From contig JARCOQ010000082.1 in assembly GCA_029207755.1 (NCBI GenBank), positions 331,614-395,613 of the forward strand: 64,000 bases of DNA. Direction: 5' to 3'. Origin of the DNA: Chamaea fasciata. Lineage: Eukaryota; Chordata; Aves; Passeriformes; Sylviidae. A program made the position numbers and the translations under genes. Shown piece after piece: positions 40,937 through 54,173 of the stretch (positions within the stretch are counted from its first letter, which is position 1; every line of letters starts with the position of its first letter). The notes below the pieces were generated by a model. The model did no database searches and had not been told where the DNA came from. It saw only the letters and a list, made by a program, of their open reading frames with translations.

Positions 40937-42030
40937 GCAACCAGAGTCATAGATCCGAATCCAGATGGAGACTGGTCCAGATGGACACTGGTCCGGATGG
41001 TGACCAGAGCCATTCCTCCCACCTTGTATCGATAGTGGTCTTGCCAGACCCCGAGGCATGCATCCCACTCTGGATGGCCAGTGGTCTGGATGGGCCCCAG
41101 ACCATGGATCCCCTATGAATGGACACTGGTCTAGATGGACGCCAGAGCCATGGATTCCAGCTGGACACTGGTGTGGATGGACACCAGAGCCATGGATGCC
41201 ACTGTGGATGGACACTGGTTTGGATGGACATAAGAGCCACGGATCCCAATCTGGATGGACGCTGCTGTGAATAGACCCCAGAGCCATGGATCCCACAGTG
41301 GATTGACAGTGGTCAGGATGGACACCAGAGCAATGGATGCCACTGTGGATGGACGCAGGTAGAGATGCACACCAGAGTAATGGTGTCCGCTCTGGATGGA
41401 CACTGGTCTGGATAGACAGCAGAACCCTGGCTTCCACTCTGGATGGACGCTTGCCTGAATAGACAAAAGAGCTATGGATCCCAGCTTGACACTGGTCTGG
41501 ATGGACACCAGAGCCATGAATCCCACTCTGAATGCACACTACTCGTGATGGACACAAGAGCCATGCATCCCTCTGTGGATGGAGCCTGGTTTGAATGGAC
41601 AGCACAGCCACGCATCCAGATGGACACCAGAGCCGTGGATCCCAACTGGACAGTGGTCTCGATGGACACCAGTGCCATGGATCCCACTGTGGATGGACAC
41701 TGGTATGGATAGACATCAGAGCCTTGGATCCCAGCTTGACTGTGTTCTGGATGGAGAGCAGAGTCTTGGATTGGACTCTGGATGGATACTGCTCCAGATG
41801 GAGAGCAGAGTCTTGGATTGGACTCTGGATGGATACTGCTCCAGATGGAACGCAGAGCCATGGATCCCACTGTTGGTGGATACTGGTCTGGATGGACTCC
41901 AGAGCCATGGATCCGTCTCTGGATGGACACAGTTCTGGATGGACACAAGAGCCATAGATCCAAATTGGAACCTGTTCTGGATGGATGCAAGGGCCATGGA
42001 TTCCACTCTGGATGGATACTGCTCCAGTTA
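40937..42030. repeat. Unit U44, long (1094)
   Basis: Module at 41415-41711. Private TGTATCGATAG in c3 (a new CpG), GGTCTGG, c14 GAGAGC, c15 G. Confidence 0.95.
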
Positions 42031-43124
42031 GCAACCAGAGTCATAGATCCGAATCCAGATGGAGACTGGTCCAGATGGACACTGGTCCGGATGGTGACCA
42101 GAGCCATTCCTCCCACCTTGTATTGATAGTGGTCTTGCCAGACCCCGAGGCATGCATCCCACTCTGGATGGCCAGTGGTCTGGATGGGCCCCAGACCATG
42201 GATCCCCTATGAATGGACACTGGTCTAGATGGACGCCAGAGCCATGGATTCCAGCTGGACACTGGTGTGGATGGACACCAGAGCCATGGATGCCACTGTG
42301 GATGGACACTGGTTTGGATGGACATAAGAGCCACGGATCCCAATCTGGATGGACGCTGCTGTGAATAGACCCCAGAGCCATGGATCCCACAGTGGATTGA
42401 CAGTGGTCAGGATGGACACCAGAGCAATGGATGCCACTGTGGATGGACGCAGGTAGAGATGCACACCAGAGTAATGGTGTCCGCTCTGGATGGACACTGG
42501 TCTGGATAGACAGCAGAACCCTGGCTTCCACTCTGGATGGACGCTTGCCTGAATAGACAAAAGAGCTATGGATCCCAGCTTGACACTGGTCTGGATGGAC
42601 ACCAGAGCCATGAATCCCACTCTGAATGCACACTACTCGTGATGGACACAAGAGCCATGCATCCCTCTGTGGATGGAGCCTGGTTTGAATGGACAGCACA
42701 GCCACGCATCCAGATGGACACCAGAGCCGTGGATCCCAACTGGACAGTGGTCTCGATGGACACCAGTGCCATGGATCCCACTGTGGATGGACACTGGTAT
42801 GGATAGACATCAGAGCCTTGGATCCCAGCTTGACTGTGTTCTGGATGGAGAGCAGAGTCTTGGATTGGACTCTGGATGGATACTGCTCCAGATGGACAGC
42901 AGAGTCTTGGATTGGACTCTGGATGGATACTGCTCCAGATGGAACGCAGAGCCATGGATCCCACTCTTGGTGGATACTGGTCTGGATGGACTCCAGAGCC
43001 ATGGATCCGTCTCTGGATGGACACAGTTCTGGATGGACACAAGAACCATAGATCCAAATTGGAACCTGTTCTGGATGGATGCAAGGGCCATGGATTCCAC
43101 TCTGGATGGATACTGCTCCAGTTA
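42031..43124. repeat. Unit U45, long (1094)
   Basis: Module at 42509-42805. GGTCTGG, c15 C, c17 AAGAACCAT. Confidence 0.95.
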
Positions 43125-43921
43125 GCAACCAGAGTCATAGATCCGAATCCAGATGGAGACTGGTCCAGATGGACACTGGTCCGGATGGTGACCAGAGCCA
43201 TTCCTCCCACCTTGTATTGATAGTGGTCTTGCCAGACCCCGAGGCATGCATCCCACTCTGGATGGCCAGTGGTCTGGATGGGCCCCAGACCATGGATCCC
43301 CTATGAATGGACACTGGTCTAGATGGACGCCAGAGCCATGGATTCCAGCTGGACACTGGTGTGGATGGACACCAGAGCCATGGATGCCACTGTGGATGGA
43401 CACTGGTTTGGATGGATATAAGAGCCACGGATCCCAATCTGGATGGACGCTGCTGTGAATAGACACCAGAGCCATGGATCCCACAGTGGATTGACAGTGG
43501 TCAGGATGGACACCAGGGCAATGGATGCCACTGTGGATGGACGCAGGTAGAGATGCACACCAGAGTAATGGTGTCCGCTCTGGATGGACACTGGTATGGA
43601 TAGACATCAGAGCCTTGGATCCCAGCTTGACTGTGTTCTGGATGGAGAGCAGAGTCTTGGATTGGACTCTGGATGGATACTGCTCCAGATGGACAGCAGA
43701 GTCTTGGATTGGACTCTGGATGGATACTGCTCCAGATGGAACGCAGAGCCATGGATCCCACTGTTGGTGGATACTGGTCTGGATGGACTCCAGAGCCATG
43801 GATCCGTCTCTGGATGGACACAGTTCTGGATGGACACAAGAGCCATAGATCCAAATTGGAACCTGTTCTGGATGGATGCAAGGGCCATGGATTCCACTCT
43901 GGATGGATACTGCTCCAGTTA
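43125..43921. repeat. Unit U46, short (797)
   Basis: c8 GATATAAG, c9 GACACC, c10 AGGGCAAT, c15 G, as U42. Confidence 0.95.
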
Positions 43922-45015
43922 GCAACCAGAGTCATAGATCCAAATCCAGATGGAGACTGGTCCAGATGGACACTGGTCCGGATGGTGACCAGAGCCATTC
44001 CTCCCACCTTGTATTGATAGTGGTCTTGCCAGACCCCGAGGCATGGATCCCACTCTGGATGGCCAGTGGTCTGGATGGGCCCCAGACCATGGATCCCCTA
44101 TGAATGGACACTGGTCTAGATGGACGCCAGAGCCATGGATTCCAGCTGGACACTGGTGTGGATGGACACCAGAGCCATGGATGCCACTGTGGATGGACAC
44201 TGGTTTGGATGGACATAAGAGCCACGGATCCCAATCTGGATGGACGCTGCTGTGAATAGACCCCAGAGCCATGGATCCCACAGTGGATTGACAGTGGTCA
44301 GGATGGACACCAGAGCAATGGATGCCACTGTGGATGGACGCAGGTAGAGATGCACACCAGAGTAATGGTGTCCGCTCTGGATGGACACTGGTCTGGATAG
44401 ACAGCAGAACCCTGGCTTCCACTCTGGATGGACGCTTGCCTGAATAGACAAAAGAGCTATGGATCCCAGCTTGACACTGGTCTGGATGGACACCAGAGCC
44501 ATGAATCCCACTCTGAATGCACACTACTCGTGATGGACAAAAGAGCCATGCATCCCTCTGTGGATGGAGCCTGGTTTGAATGGACAGCACAGCCACGCAT
44601 CCAGATGGACACCAGAGCCGTGGATCCCAACTGGACAGTGGTCTCGATGGACACCAGTGCCATGGATCCCACTGTGGATGGACACTGGTATGGATAGACA
44701 TCAGAGCCTTGGATCCCAGCTTGACTGTGTTCTGGATGGAGAGCAGAGTCTTGGATTGGACTCTGGATGGATACTGCTCCAGATGGACAGCAGAGTCTTG
44801 GATTGGACTCTGGATGGATACTGCTCCAGATGGAACGCAGAGCCATGGATCCCACTCTTGGTGGATACTGGTCTGGATGGACTCCAGAGCCATGGATCCG
44901 TCTCTGGATGGACACAGTTCTGGATGGACACAAGAGCCATAGATCCAAATTGGAACCTGTTCTGGATGGATGCAAGGGCCATGGATTCCACTCTGGATGG
45001 ATACTGCTCCAGTTA
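43922..45015. repeat. Unit U47, long (1094)
   Basis: Module at 44400-44696, with private GACAAAAGAGCC in b4. c1 GATCCAAATCC and c4 GCATGGAT (both as U36), GGTCTGG, c15 C. Confidence 0.95.
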
Positions 45016-46109
45016 GCAACCAGAGTCATAGATCCGAATCCAGATGGAGACTGGTCCAGATGGACACTGGTCCGGATGGTGACCAGAGCCATTCCTCCCA
45101 CCTTGTATTGATAGTGGTCTTGCCAGACCCCGAGGCATGCATCCCACTCTGAATGGCCAGTGGTCTGGATGGGCCCCAGACCATGGATCCCCTATGAATG
45201 GACACTGGTCTAGATGGACGCCAGAGCCATGGATTCCAGCTGGACACTGGTGTGGATGGACACCAGAGCCATGGATGCCACTGTGGATGGACACTGGTTT
45301 GGATGGACATAAGAGCCACGGATCCCAATCTGGATGGACGCTGCTGTGAATAGACCCCAGAGCCATGGATCCCACAGTGGATTGACAGTGGTCAGGATGG
45401 ACACCAGAGCAATGGATGCCACTGTGGATGGACGCAGGTAGAGATGCACACCAGAGTAATGGTGTCCGCTCTGGATGGACACTGGTATGGATAGACAGCA
45501 GAACCCTGGCTTCCACTCTGGATGGACGCTTGCCTGAATAGACAAAAGAGCTATGGATCCCAGCTTGACACTGGTCTGGATGGACACCAGAGCCATGAAT
45601 CCCACTCTGAATGCACACTACTCGTGATGGACACAAGAGCCATGCATCCCTCTGTGGATGGAGCCTGGTTTGAATGGACAGCACAGCCACGCATCCAGAT
45701 GGACACCAGAGCCGTGGATCCCAACTGGACAGTGGTCTCGATGGACACCAGTGCCATGGATCCCACTGTGGATGGACACTGGTATGGATAGACATCAGAG
45801 CCTTGGATCCCAGCTTGACTGTGTTCTGGATGGAGAGCAGAGTCTTGGATTGGACTCTGGATGGATACTGCTCCAGATGGAGAGCAGAGTCTTGGATTGG
45901 ACTCTGGATGGATACTGCTCCAGATGGAACGCAGAGCCATGGATCCCACTCTTGGTGGATACTGGTCTGGATGGACTCCAGAGCCATGGATCCGTCTCTG
46001 GATGGACACAGTTCTGGATGGACACAAGAGCCATAGATCCAAATTGGAACCTGTTCTGGATGGATGCAAGGGCCATGGATTCCACTCTGGATGGATACTG
46101 CTCCAGTTA
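45016..46109. repeat. Unit U48, long (1094)
   Basis: Module at 45494-45790. c4 CTCTGAATGG, GGTATGG, c14 GAGAGC, c15 C. Confidence 0.95.
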
Positions 46110-47203
46110 GCAACCAGAGTCATAGATCCGAATCCAGATGGAGACTGGTCCAGATGGACACTGGTCCGGATGGTGACCAGAGCCATTCCTCCCACCTTGT
46201 ATTGATAGTGGTCTTGCCAGACCCCGAGGCATGCATCCCACTCTGGATGGCCAGTGGTCTGGATGGGCCCCAGACCATGGATCCCCTATGAATGGACACT
46301 GGTCTAGATGGACGCCAGAGCCATGGATTCCAGCTGGACACTGGTGTGGATGGACACCAGAGCCATGGATGCCACTGTGGATGGACACTGGTTTGGATGG
46401 ACATAAGAGCCACGGATCCCAATCTGGATGGACGCTGCTGTGAATAGACCCCAGAGCCATGGATCCCACAGTGGATTGACAGTGGTCAGGATGGACACCA
46501 GGGCAATGGATGCCACTGTGGATGGACGCAGGTAGAGATGCACACCAGAGTAATGGTGTCCACTCTGGATGGACACTGGTCTGGATAGACAGCAGAACCC
46601 TGGCTTCCACTCTGGATGGACGCTTGCCTGAATAGACAAAAGAGCTATGGATCCCAGCTTGACACTGGTCTGGATGGACACCAGAGCCATGAATCCCACT
46701 CTGAATGCACACTACTCGTGATGGACACAAGAGCCATGCATCCCTCTGTGGATGGAGCCTGGTTTGAATGGACAGCACAGCCACGCATCCAGATGGACAC
46801 CAGAGCCGTGGATCCCAACTGGACAGTGGTCTCGATGGACACCAGTGCCATGGATCCCACTGTGGATGGACACTGGTATGGATAGACATCAGAGCCTTGG
46901 ATCCCAGCTTGACTGTGTTCTGGATGGAGAGCAGAGTCTTGGATTGGACTCTGGATGGATACTGCTCCAGATGGACAGCAGAGTCTTGGATTGGACTCTG
47001 GATGGATACTGCTCCAGATGGAACGCAGAGCCATGGATCCCACTGTTGGTGGATACTGGTCTGGATGGACTCCAGAGCCATGGATCCGTCTCTGGATGGA
47101 CACAGTTCTGGATGGACACAAGAGCCATAGATCCAAATTGGAACCTGTTCTGGATGGATGCAAGGGCCATGGATTCCACTCTGGATGGATACTGCTCCAG
47201 TTA
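46110..47203. repeat. Unit U49, long (1094), mixed markers
   Basis: Module at 46588-46884. c10 AGGGCAAT, otherwise seen only in short units; GTCCACTCTGG in c11; GGTCTGG; c15 G. Confidence 0.95.
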
Positions 47204-48297
47204 GCAACCGGAGTCATAGATCCGAATCCAGATGGAGACTGGTCCAGATGGACACTGGTCCGGATGGTGACCAGAGCCATTCCTCCCACCTTGTATTGAT
47301 AGTGGTCTTGCCAGACCCCGAGGCATGCATCCCACTCTGGATGGCCAGTGGTCTGGATGGGCCCCAGACCATGGATCCCCTATGAATGGACACTGGTCTA
47401 GATGGACGCCAGAGCCATGGATTCCAGCTGGACACTGGTGTGGATGGACACCAGAGCCATGGATGCCACTGTGGATGGACACTGGTTTGGATGGACATAA
47501 GAGCCACGGATCCCAATCTGGATGGACGCTGCTGTGAATAGACCCCAGAGCCATGGATCCCACAGTGGATTGACAGTGGTCAGGATGGACACCAGAGCAA
47601 TGGATGCCACTGTGGATGGACGCAGGTAGAGATGCACACCAGAGTAATGGTGTCCGCTCTGGATGGACACTGGTATGGATAGACAGCAGAACCCTGGCTT
47701 CCACTCTGGATGGACGCTTGCCTGAATAGACAAAAGAGCTATGGATCCCAGCTTGACACTGGTCTGGATGGACACCAGAGCCATGAATCCCACTCTGAAT
47801 GCACACTACTCGTGATGGACACAAGAGCCATGCATCCCTCTGTGGATGGAGCCTGGTTTGAATGGACAGCACAGCCACGCATCCAGATGGACACCAGAGC
47901 CGTGGATCCCAACTGGACAGTGGTCTCGATGGACACCAGTGCCATGGATCCCACTGTGGATGGACACTGGTATGGATAGACATCAGAGCCTTGGATCCCA
48001 GCTTGACTGTGTTCTGGATGGAGAGCAGAGTCTTGGATTGGACTCTGGATGGATACTGCTCCAGATGGACAGCAGAGTCTTGGATTGGACTCTGGATGGA
48101 TACTGCTCCAGATGGAACGCAGAGCCATGGATCCCACTCTTGGTGGATACTGGTCTGGATGGACTCCAGAGCCATGGATCCGTCTCTGGATGGACACAGT
48201 TCTGGATGGACACAAGAGCCATAGATCCAAATTGGAACCTGTTCTGGATGGATGCAAGGGCCATGGATTCCACTCTGGATGGATACTGCTCCAGTTA
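47204..48297. repeat. Unit U50, long (1094)
   Basis: Module at 47682-47978. c1 AACCGGAG (shared with U28 and U32), c15 C. Confidence 0.95.
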
Positions 48298-49391
48298 GCA
48301 ACCAGAGTCATAGATCCGAATCCAGATGGAGACTGGTCCAGATGGACACTGGTCCGGATGGTGACCAGAGCCATTCCTCCCACCTTGTATTGATAGTGGT
48401 CTTGCCAGACCCCGAGGCATGCATCCCACTCTGGATGGCCAGTGGTCTGGATGGGCCCCAGACCATGGATCCCCTATGAATGGACACTGGTCTAGATGGA
48501 CGCCAGAGCCATGGATTCCAGCTGGACACTGGTGTGGATGGACACCAGAGCCATGGATGCCACTGTGGATGGACACTGGTTTGGATGGACATAAGAGCCA
48601 CGGATCCCAATCTGGATGGACGCTGCTGTGAATAGACCCCAGAGCCATGGATCCCACAGTGGATTGACAGTGGTCAGGATGGACACCAGAGCAATGGATG
48701 CCACTGTGGATGGACGCAGGTAGAGATGCACACCAGAGTAATGGTGTCCGCTCTGGATGGACACTGGTCTGGATAGACAGCAGAACCCTGGCTTCCACTC
48801 TGGATGGACGCTTGCCTGAATAGACAAAAGAGCTATGGATCCCAGCTTGACACTGGTCTGGATGGACACCAGAGCCATGAATCCCACTCTGAATGCACAC
48901 TACTCGTGATGGACACAAGAGCCATGCATCCCTCTGTGGATGGAGCCTGGTTTGAATGGACAGCACAGCCACGCATCCAGATGGACACCAGAGCCGTGGA
49001 TCCCAACTGGACAGTGGTCTCGATGGACACCAGTGCCATGGATCCCACTGTGGATGGACACTGGTATGGATAGACATCAGAGCCTTGGATCCCAGCTTGA
49101 CTGTGTTCTGGATGGAGAGCAGAGTCTTGGATTGGACTCTGGATGGATACTGCTCCAGATGGAGAGCAGAGTCTTGGATTGGACTCTGGATGGATACTGC
49201 TCCAGATGGAACGCAGAGCCATGGATCCCACTCTTGGTGGATACTGGTCTGGATGGACTCCAGAGCCATGGATCCGTCTCTGGATGGACACAGTTCTGGA
49301 TGGACACAAGAGCCATAGATCCAAATTGGAACCTGTTCTGGATGGATGCAAGGGCCATGGATTCCACTCTGGATGGATACTGCTCCAGTTA
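48298..49391. repeat. Unit U51, long (1094)
   Basis: Module at 48776-49072. GGTCTGG, c14 GAGAGC, c15 C. Confidence 0.95.
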
Positions 49392-50485
49392 GCAACCAGA
49401 GTCATAGATCCGAATCCAGATGGAGACTGGTCCAGATGGACACTGGTCCGGATGGTGACCAGAGCCATTCCTCCCACCTTGTATTGATAGTGGTCTTGCC
49501 AGACCCCGAGGCATGCATCCCACTCTGGATGGCCAGTGGTCTGGATGGGCCCCAGACCATGGATCCCCTATGAATGGACACTGGTCTAGATGGACGCCAG
49601 AGCCATGGATTCCAGCTGGACACTGGTGTGGATGGACACCAGAGCCATGGATGCCACTGTGGATGGACACTGGTTTGGATGGACATAAGAGCCACGGATC
49701 CCAATCTGGATGGACGCTGCTGTGAATAGACCCCAGAGCCATGGATCCCACAGTGGATTGACAGTGGTCAGGATGGACACCAGAGCAATGGATGCCACTG
49801 TGGATGGACGCAGGTAGAGATGCACACCAGAGTAATGGTGTCCGCTCTGGATGGACACTGGTATGGATAGACAGCAGAACCCTGGCTTCCACTCTGGATG
49901 GACGCTTGCCTGAATAGACAAAAGAGCTATGGATCCCAGCTTGACACTGGTCTGGATGGACACCAGAGCCATGAATCCCACTCTGAATGCACACTACTCG
50001 TGATGGACACAAGAGCCATGCATCCCTCTGTGGATGGAGCCTGGTTTGAATGGACAGCACAGCCACGCATCCAGATGGACACCAGAGCCGTGGATCCCAA
50101 CTGGACAGTGGTCTCGATGGACACCAGTGCCATGGATCCCACTGTGGATGGACACTGGTATGGATAGACATCAGAGCCTTGGATCCCAGCTTGACTGTGT
50201 TCTGGATGGAGAGCAGAGTCTTGGATTGGACTCTGGATGGATACTGCTCCAGATGGACAGCAGAGTCTTGGATTGGACTCTGGATGGATACTGCTCCAGA
50301 TGGAACGCAGAGCCATGGATCCCACTGTTGGTGGATACTGGTCTGGATGGACTCCAGAGCCATGGATCCGTCTCTGGATGGACACAGTTCTGGATGGACA
50401 CAAGAGCCATAGATCCAAATTGGAACCTGTTCTGGATGGATGCAAGGGCCATGGATTCCACTCTGGATGGATACTGCTCCAGTTA
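49392..50485. repeat. Unit U52, long (1094)
   Basis: Module at 49870-50166. Reference state at all markers; matches U35. Confidence 0.95.
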
Positions 50486-51532
50486 GCAACCAGAGTCATA
50501 GATCCGAATCCAGATGGAGACTGGTCCAGATGGACACTGGTCCGGATGGTGACCAGAGCCATTCCTCCCACCTTGTATTGATAGTGGTCTTGCCAGACCC
50601 CGAGGCATGCATCCCACTCTGGATGGCCAGTGGTCTGGATGGGCCCCAGACCATGGATCCCCTATGAATGGACACTGGTCTAGATGGACGCCAGAGCCAT
50701 GGATTCCAGCTGGACACTGGTGTGGATGGACACCAGAGCCATGGATGCCACTGTGGATGGACACTGGTTTGGATGGACATAAGAGCCACGGATCCCAATC
50801 TGGATGGACGCTGCTGTGAATAGACCCCAGAGCCATGGATCCCACAGTGGATTGACAGTGGTCAGGATGGACACCAGAGCAATGGATGCCACTGTGGATG
50901 GACGCAGGTAGAGATGCACACCAGAGTAATGGTGTCCGCTCTGGATGGACACTGGTCTGGATAGACAGCAGAACCCTGGCTTCCACTCTGGATGGACGCT
51001 TGCCTGAATAGACAAAAGAGCTATGGATCCCAGCTTGACACTGGTCTGGATGGACACCAGAGCCATGAATCCCACTCTGAATGCACACTACTCGTGATGG
51101 ACACAAGAGCCATGCATCCCTCTGTGGATGGAGCCTGGTTTGAATGGACAGCACAGCCACGCATCCAGATGGACACCAGAGCCGTGGATCCCAACTGGAC
51201 AGTGGTCTCGATGGACACCAGTGCCATGGATCCCACTGTGGATGGACACTGGTATGGATAGACATCAGAGCCTTGGATCCCAGCTTGACTGTGTTCTGGA
51301 TGGAGAGCAGAGTCTTGGATTGGACTCTGGATGGATACTGCTCCAGATGGAACGCAGAGCCATGGATCCCACTGTTGGTGGATACTGGTCTGGATGGACT
51401 CCAGAGCCATGGATCCGTCTCTGGATGGACACAGTTCTGGATGGACACAAGAGCCATAGATCCAAATTGGAACCTGTTCTGGATGGATGCAAGGGCCATG
51501 GATTCCACTCTGGATGGATACTGCTCCAGTTA
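50486..51532. repeat. Unit U53, long lacking one twin monomer (1047)
   Basis: Module at 50964-51260. GGTCTGG, one of c13/c14 absent, c15 G. Confidence 0.95.
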
Positions 51533-52329
51533 GCAACCAGAGTCATAGATCCGAATCCAGATGGAGACTGGTCCAGATGGACACTGGTCTGGATGGTGAC
51601 CAGAGCCATTCCTCCCACCTTGTATTGATAGTGGTCTTGCCAGACCCCGAGGCATGCATCCCACTCTGGATGGCCAGTGGTCTGGATGGGCCCCAGACCA
51701 TGGATCCCCTATGAATGGACACTGGTCTAGATGGACGCCAGAGCCGTGGATTCCAGCTGGACACTGGTGTGGATGGACACCAGAGCCATGGATGCCACTG
51801 TGGATGGACACTGGTTTGGATGGACATAAGAGCCACGGATCCCAATCTGGATGGACGCTGCTGTGAATAGACACCAGAGCCATGGATCCCACAGTGGATT
51901 GACAGTGGTCAGGATGGACACCAGGGCAATGGATGCCACTGTGGATGGACGCAGGTAGAGATGCACACCCGAGTAATGGTGTCCGCTCTGGATGGACACT
52001 GGTATGGATAGACATCAGAGCCTTGGATCCCAGCTTGACTGTGTTCTGGATGGAGAGCAGAGTCTTGGATTGGACTCTGGATGGATACTGCTCCAGATGG
52101 ACAGCAGAGTCTTGGATTGGACTCTGGATGGATACTGCTCCAGATGGAACGCAGAGCCATGGATCCCACTGTTGGTGGATACTGGTCTGGATGGACTCCA
52201 GAGCCATGGATCCGTCTCTGGATGGACACAGTTCTGGATGGACACAAGAGCCATAGATCCAAATTGGAACCTGTTCTGGATGGATGCAAGGGCCATGGAT
52301 TCCACTCTGGATGGATACTGCTCCAGTTA
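51533..52329. repeat. Unit U54, short (797)
   Basis: c2 GGTCTGGATG (loses the usual CpG), c6 GAGCCGTGG (private), c9 GACACC, c10 AGGGCAAT, c11 CACACCCG, c15 G. Confidence 0.95.
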
Positions 52330-53126
52330 GCAACCAGAGTCATAGATCCGAATCCAGATGGAGACTGGTCCAGATGGACACTGGTCCGGATGGTGACCAG
52401 AGCCATTCCTCCCACCTTGTATTGATAGTGGTCTTGCCAGACCCCGAGGCATGCATCCCACTCTGAATGGCCAGTGGTCTGGATGGGCCCCAGACCATGG
52501 ATCCCCTATGAATGGACACTGGTCTAGATGGACGCCAGAGCCATGGATTCCAGCTGGACACTGGTGTGGATGGACACCAGAGCCATGGATGCCACTGTGG
52601 ATGGACACTGGTTTGGATGGACATAAGAGCCACGGATCCCAATCTGGATGGACGCTGCTGTGAATAGACCCCAGAGCCATGGATCCCACAGTGGATTGAC
52701 AGTGGTCAGGATGGACACCAGAGCAATGGATGCCACTGTGGATGGACGCAGGTAGAGATGCACACCAGAGTAATGGTGTCCGCTCTGGATGGACACTGGT
52801 ATGGATAGACATCAGAGCCTTGGATCCCAGCTTGACTGTGTTCTGGATGGAGAGCAGAGTCTTGGATTGGACTCTGGATGGATACTGCTCCAGATGGACA
52901 GCAGAGTCTTGGATTGGACTCTGGATGGATACTGCTCCAGATGGAACGCAGAGCCATGGATCCCACTCTTGGTGGATACTGGTCTGGATGGACTCCAGAG
53001 CCATGGATCCGTCTCTGGATGGACACAGTTCTGGATGGACACAAGAGCCATAGATCCAAATTGGAACCTGTTCTGGATGGATGCAAGGGCCATGGATTCC
53101 ACTCTGGATGGATACTGCTCCAGTTA
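52330..53126. repeat. Unit U55, short (797)
   Basis: c4 CTCTGAATGG, c15 C. Confidence 0.95.
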
Positions 53127-54173
53127 GCAACCAGAGTCATAGATCCGAATCCAGATGGAGACTGGTCCAGATGGACACTGGTCCGGATGGTGACCAGAGC
53201 CATTCCTCCCACCTTGTATTGATAGTGGTCTTGCCAGACCCCGAGGCATGGATCCCACTCTGGATGGCCAGTGGTCTGGATGGGCCCCAGACCATGTATC
53301 CCCTATGAATGGACACTGGTCTAGACGGACGCCAGAGCCATGGATTCCAGCTGGACACTGGTGTGGATGGACACCAGAGCCATGGATGCCACTGTGGATG
53401 GACACTGGTTTGGATGGACATAAGAGCCACGGATCCCAATCTGGATGGACGCTGCTGTGAATAGACCCCAGAGCCATGGATCCCACAGTGGATTGACAGT
53501 GGTCAGGATGGACACCAGAGCAATGGATGCCACTGTGGATGGACGCAGGTAGAGATGCACACCAGAGTAATGGTGTCCGCTCTGGATGGACACTGGTCTG
53601 GATAGACAGCAGAACCCTGGCTTCCACTCTGGATGGACGCTTGCCTGAATAGACAAAAGAGCTATGGATCCCAGCTTGACACTGGTCTGGATGGACACCA
53701 GAGCCATGAATCCCACTCTGAATGCACACTACTCGTGATGGACACAAGAGCCATGCATCCCTCTGTGGATGGAGCCTGGTTTGAATGGACAGCACAGCCA
53801 CGCATCCAGATGGACACCAGAGCCGTGGATCCCAACTGGACAGTGGTCTCGATGGACACCAGTGCCATGGATCCCACTGTGGATGGACACTGGTATGGAT
53901 AGACATCAGAGCCTTGGATCCCAGCTTGACTGTGTTCTGGATGGAGAGCAGAGTCTTGGATTGGACTCTGGATGGATACTGCTCCTGATGGAACGCAGAG
54001 CCATGGATCCCACTGTTGGTGGATACTGGTCTGGATGGACTCCAGAGCCATGGATCCGTCTCTGGATGGACACAGTTCTGGATGGACACAAGAGCCATAG
54101 ATCCAAATTGGAACCTGTTCTGGATGGATGCAAGGGCCATGGATTCCACTCTGGATGGATACTGCTCCAGTTA
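53127..54173. repeat. Unit U56, long lacking one twin monomer (1047)
   Basis: Module at 53605-53901. c4 GCATGGAT; private ACCATGTATCC in c5, CTAGACGG at the c5/c6 joint and GCTCCTGATGG in the single twin; GGTCTGG; c15 G. Confidence 0.95.

Larger units (their letters stand above)
37952..42030. repeat. 4079-base block (U41-U44)
   Basis: The order is long, short, long, long. U41 has AAGAACCAT in c17 and U42 has GGATGGATATAAG at the c7/c8 joint. Both recur at a 4079-base offset. Confidence 0.88.
42031..46109. repeat. 4079-base block, second copy (U45-U48)
   Basis: It has the same lengths and the same two rare markers as U41-U44. U47 and U48 differ from U43 and U44 at several sites, so the shared tract is strongest over the first two units. 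Confidence 0.86.
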
